DNA of 8,337 bases, from the NCBI GenBank assembly GCA_964402925.1, contig CAYOED010000112.1, positions 1-8,337 of the forward strand, read 5' to 3'. Position 1 is the first letter of the stretch. Every line of letters begins with the position of its first letter. Under the pieces are notes generated by a model. It made no database searches. It was not told where the DNA came from and saw only the letters and a program-made list of their open reading frames with translations. This stretch comes from Suilimivivens sp964402925. Its GTDB lineage: Bacteria > Bacillota > Clostridia > Lachnospirales > Lachnospiraceae. This document shows, piece after piece, positions 7,453-8,337 of the stretch. Position numbers and translations under genes: made by a program.

Positions 7453-7695
7453 ACCTATTCAGCATTACATCCATTAACTCAGCAACCCTTTTATATATCT
7501 TCATTTTTTTGGCTCTTCAGATATTTCCATCCCATCAGCTATTTGGTAATATCCATGTTTGACTCTCTTAAGTTCTCCACTTTCACACATTTTTGTAATT
7601 TCAGAATTCTGTATTCCCACTTCATTTAATTGTGCTGTTTTTACTATGCCGCCATTATCCTTTATAACAGATTTTGCAATATCCAACTTTTTCAT
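7451..7695 (-). pseudogene. abiEi: AbiEi-type antitoxin remnant with large internal deletion
   Basis: The first 62 residues (from ATG 7695) are a good AbiEi N-terminal domain: MKKLDIAKSVIKDNGGIVKT, then a winged-helix-like segment through IQNSEITKMCESGEL, KRVKHGYYQIADGMEISEE. Near 7513 the reading jumps in another frame to AKKM followed by IYKRVAELMDVMLNR and a stop at 7453-7451, which is how family members end. Normal proteins have well over 100 residues between these two parts, so roughly 350-400 bases are missing. The original frame stops at 7501 after EEPKK, next to a seven-T run (7504-7510). AbiEi antitoxins repress their own operon through the N-terminal DNA-binding domain, so a 64-residue product could in principle still bind DNA, but it has lost the antitoxin domain. 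The tail overlaps the start of the toxin remnant, as in intact abiE operons. Confidence 0.75.
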
Positions 7696-7749
7696 AATTT
7701 CGCCATTTTCATTAACAAACTTAAAACTTCTTTTTTAATTTAAATATAC

Positions 7750-7777
7750 ATTATGCCATATAACATTTCAACAGCAA
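7750..7777 (-). promoter_or_regulatory. Possible promoter of the abiE remnant
   Basis: On the minus strand CATAAT (7755-7750) matches five of six -10 bases. TTGCTG (7777-7772) matches three of six -35 bases, with a 16-base spacer. The -10 box is about 54 bases before the abiEi ATG. This is a weak call in very AT-rich DNA. Confidence 0.3.
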
Positions 7778-7801
7778 AAACTTATTTCTGTGTTCAAAAA
7801 A

Positions 7802-7935
7802 TTATATTTTGTATTTATCTCTATAAAACTTACTTTTTAACGCTTTTGCCGATGAACCAACACTATATGCAGCAGAAGACATTATGTTTTCGTTGTTTGA
7901 ATTAGATGAGCATTCTGATATTAAATCTGTATCGC
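7802..7935 (-). other. Unassigned open stretch between tuf terminator and abiE remnant
   Basis: An open frame ending at 7802 reads, in its last part, SSAAYSVGSSAKALK followed by SKFYRDKYKI and a stop. The amino-acid pattern looks protein-like, but I recognise no family. The nearest ATG in frame (8041) lies inside the tuf terminator, so that full 79-residue frame is not a real gene as it stands. It may be the tail of a gene that lost its front by insertion or deletion, or chance. The rest of 7696-8000 is AT-rich and shows nothing else I can name. Confidence 0.2.
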
Positions 7936-7996
7936 GGACCTTTTTTTCAATCCTCAAGATTAAAAGAGGTTCTTTTTTTCGCTGTTTTTTCAACCC

Positions 7997-8034
7997 ATAA
8001 GAAAACCGCACCCCCTCACAACAAGGGATTGCGG
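7997..8034 (-). terminator. Rho-independent terminator of tuf
   Basis: On the minus strand CCGCAATCCCT (8034-8024) pairs with AGGGGGTGCGG (8016-8006), with one mismatch and a wobble pair. The loop is short, and TTTTCTTAT follows. It lies about 37 bases past the tuf stop codon, where the natural tuf terminator is expected, so the DNA to the left of the tuf fragment is probably the original downstream flank of that gene. Confidence 0.7.
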
Positions 8035-8070
8035 CACTCATTTACTTTAAGTCTGATACAAATCTATCAA

Positions 8071-8127
8071 TTATTCAATGATAGTAGCCACACGGCCTGA
8101 ACCAACTGTTCTACCACCCTCACGGAT
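8071..8127 (-). pseudogene. tuf: Isolated 3' end of tuf (elongation factor Tu), probable attachment-site half
   Basis: The frame encodes IREGGRTVGSGRVATIIE and a TAA stop. This is the C-terminus of bacterial EF-Tu, where it is normally preceded by RFA. Here the codons before it read PNL, and nothing further upstream resembles EF-Tu. The match therefore begins sharply at 8127 with the codon ATC and includes the stop and, beyond it, a terminator. A clean 57-base gene end with its natural flank on one side and foreign DNA on the other is what a site-specific element leaves when it integrates into the 3' end of a gene and brings its own copy to restore the gene at the far junction. The intact tuf would then lie beyond the right edge. 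A plain deletion or rearrangement that left only the gene end is the alternative. Confidence 0.75.
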
Positions 8128-8130
8128 TAG

Positions 8131-8337
8131 GTTGGGAAAACCGTATGTGACAAATTGCGTTTTTCCGGACTTTTCTGTCGTTAGATTTTCTGAAAATATT
8201 GATTTTCTCTGTGTTTTCAAAAGTTTTGTAGCCAATTTGTAGCCATGCACAACTACTTATTCATTCCTTTTTTCTTATATCGTCTGCTCCATATGTTTTC
8301 TGGCTTCACTGTAGAAAATTATAACATGTCTACTCGT
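8131..8337. other. Non-tuf DNA beyond the junction, probable end of an integrated element
   Basis: This stretch has no gene I can name. All minus-strand frames are interrupted by stops near the edge; one frame open from the edge ends at about 8275 (after HMEQTI) and could be the tail of a gene that lies mostly outside. The stretch holds the paired TTTGTAGCCA repeats and an AT-rich spacer next to the tuf end, a composition common in attachment regions of integrases. Confidence 0.35.
8225..8245. repeat. Two direct copies of TTTGTAGCCA with an 11-base period
   Basis: Identical ten-base copies lie at 8225-8234 and 8236-8245, separated by one base, so they repeat on about one DNA helical turn. 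They lie about 100 bases from the tuf junction. This arrangement suits arm-type binding sites for a tyrosine integrase or a small accessory factor; that role is inference. Confidence 0.6.

Noticed and set aside
7802..8041. A 79-residue minus-strand gene starting at 8041
   Set aside because: Its first codons lie in the tuf terminator hairpin, which explains that sequence better; only the C-terminal part was kept as an unassigned stretch.
8071..8253. A GTG-started frame of about 60 residues fused in frame to the tuf tail
   Set aside because: The open frame across the junction is short, lacks a clear ribosome binding site, and is most simply explained by chance opening upstream of the real tuf tail.
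8270..8337. C-terminus of an integrase at the right edge
   Set aside because: About 20 residues are open but show no recombinase motif; the catalytic part would be outside the window, so I cannot support it.

Overview
The window looks like low-to-moderate GC chromosomal DNA from a Gram-positive anaerobe of the Clostridia, most like Lachnospiraceae. The grounds are the AGGAGG-like ribosome binding sites, an XRE regulator with a helical-repeat tail, a lipoprotein of clostridial style, an AbiE locus of the type common in gut Clostridia, and a Firmicutes-like EF-Tu C-terminus. This placement is inference from sequence style; no rRNA or other decisive marker is present.

Layout. Positions 1-60 hold a strongly structured segment, probably the 3' part of a small RNA. 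It lies directly upstream of a plus-strand DUF3800 gene (90-773). Everything else is read on the minus strand. From high to low coordinates these are: an isolated 3' end of tuf (EF-Tu) with its terminator, next to what looks like the end of an integrated element that continues off the right edge (about 8000-8337); a decayed AbiEi/AbiEii toxin-antitoxin pair with internal deletions in both genes (7175-7695); a large intact lipoprotein gene (4731-7163); an intact GNAT acetyltransferase (4223-4678); a broken second GNAT gene (3910 to about 4205) followed by a strong hairpin; and an XRE regulator (2596-3687) whose stop overlaps the GTG start of a serine beta-lactamase-like hydrolase gene (940-2603) split by a single-base frameshift.

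How the genes relate. The regulator and hydrolase form a translationally coupled pair behind one promoter. The lipoprotein and two GNAT genes run in the same direction with short gaps and could share a transcript that ends at the 3808-3844 hairpin. The DUF3800 gene stands alone with its upstream RNA, an arrangement that matches published DUF3800-associated RNA motifs.

The window reads as an accessory region. It contains one likely site-specific integration junction, one dead toxin-antitoxin locus, two broken metabolic genes and one RNA-plus-DUF3800 module. The best candidates for something little described are the RNA/DUF3800 module and the use of the tuf 3' end as an integration site.
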